NCBI GenBank assembly: GCA_964383905.1 | Contig: CAYLJO010000332.1 | Location: 1-5,348, forward strand | Length of the DNA: 5,348 nt | Origin: CAYLJO01 sp964383905 | GTDB lineage: Bacteria; Acidobacteriota; Blastocatellia; Pyrinomonadales; Pyrinomonadaceae | Direction of reading: 5' to 3' | Shown here: positions 5,335-5,348 of the stretch, in pieces | Layout: the number at the start of each line of letters is the position of its first letter | Numbering within the stretch: position 1 is the first letter of the stretch | Notes under the pieces: generated by a model | What the model saw: only the letters and a program-made list of their open reading frames with translations | Told to the model about the DNA's origin: nothing | Database searches by the model: none | Position numbers and translations under genes: made by a program

Positions 5335-5348
5335 CAAAACCTCAGAAA

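Noticed and set aside
5328..5348. The small ORF ends in GCCTAAC, matching the RYYYAAC core of an integron attC site, as gene cassettes often do.
   Set aside because: The window stops before a partner site could be seen, and no GTTRRRY core lies before the gene. A 7-base degenerate match is weak.

Overview
The window is a piece of a GC-rich bacterial chromosome (or a contig of one) carrying a potassium-sensing-type signalling cluster that looks broken in several places. The order on the + strand is: 3' end of secF, a short stand-alone KdpD-type sensor (ATPase domain plus universal-stress domain, no membrane or kinase domain), a membrane histidine kinase with a PAS domain, a response regulator with an unfamiliar C-terminal domain, and a small two-helix membrane protein. 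Short KdpD proteins next to a separate kinase suggest a lineage such as Acidobacteriota (Blastocatellia-like), but this is a low-confidence inference from gene arrangement and protein flavour, not from a marker gene.

Region by region: 1-467 is the last two membrane helices of SecF, with a reading frame that runs 143 bases into the next gene. From 325 to 2451 lies kdpD, interrupted by a complete 954-bp IS5-type insertion sequence (708-1661) flanked by a 3-bp direct repeat CTT (705-707 and 1662-1664). The element is AT-richer than its host, has 17-bp perfect terminal inverted repeats, and encodes on the - strand a transposase split into two frames joined by a -1 slippery A7 run (1215-1221). A perfect 9-bp hairpin with the ribosome-binding site in its loop sits directly before the transposase start. 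Removing the element and one CTT copy restores a 389-codon kdpD frame exactly.

From 2483 to 4243 is the histidine kinase. It has two defects: an in-frame TGA at 3698-3700 between the phospho-acceptor histidine region and the ATPase domain, and an apparent in-frame loss of the second membrane helix and the first half of HAMP (junction near 3052/3053). From 4248 to 4999 is the response regulator, with a net -1 frameshift just before the phospho-acceptor aspartate. Three consecutive genes that should form one KdpD/kinase/regulator pathway therefore each carry at least one lesion. The simplest reading is that the pathway has been lost and is decaying, with the IS insertion as the one certain event; the single-base lesions could partly be sequencing errors. 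No kdpFABC pump genes are visible here.

The last 350 bases are less GC-rich and hold only a 65-residue hypothetical membrane protein (5137-5334) and a weak hairpin.
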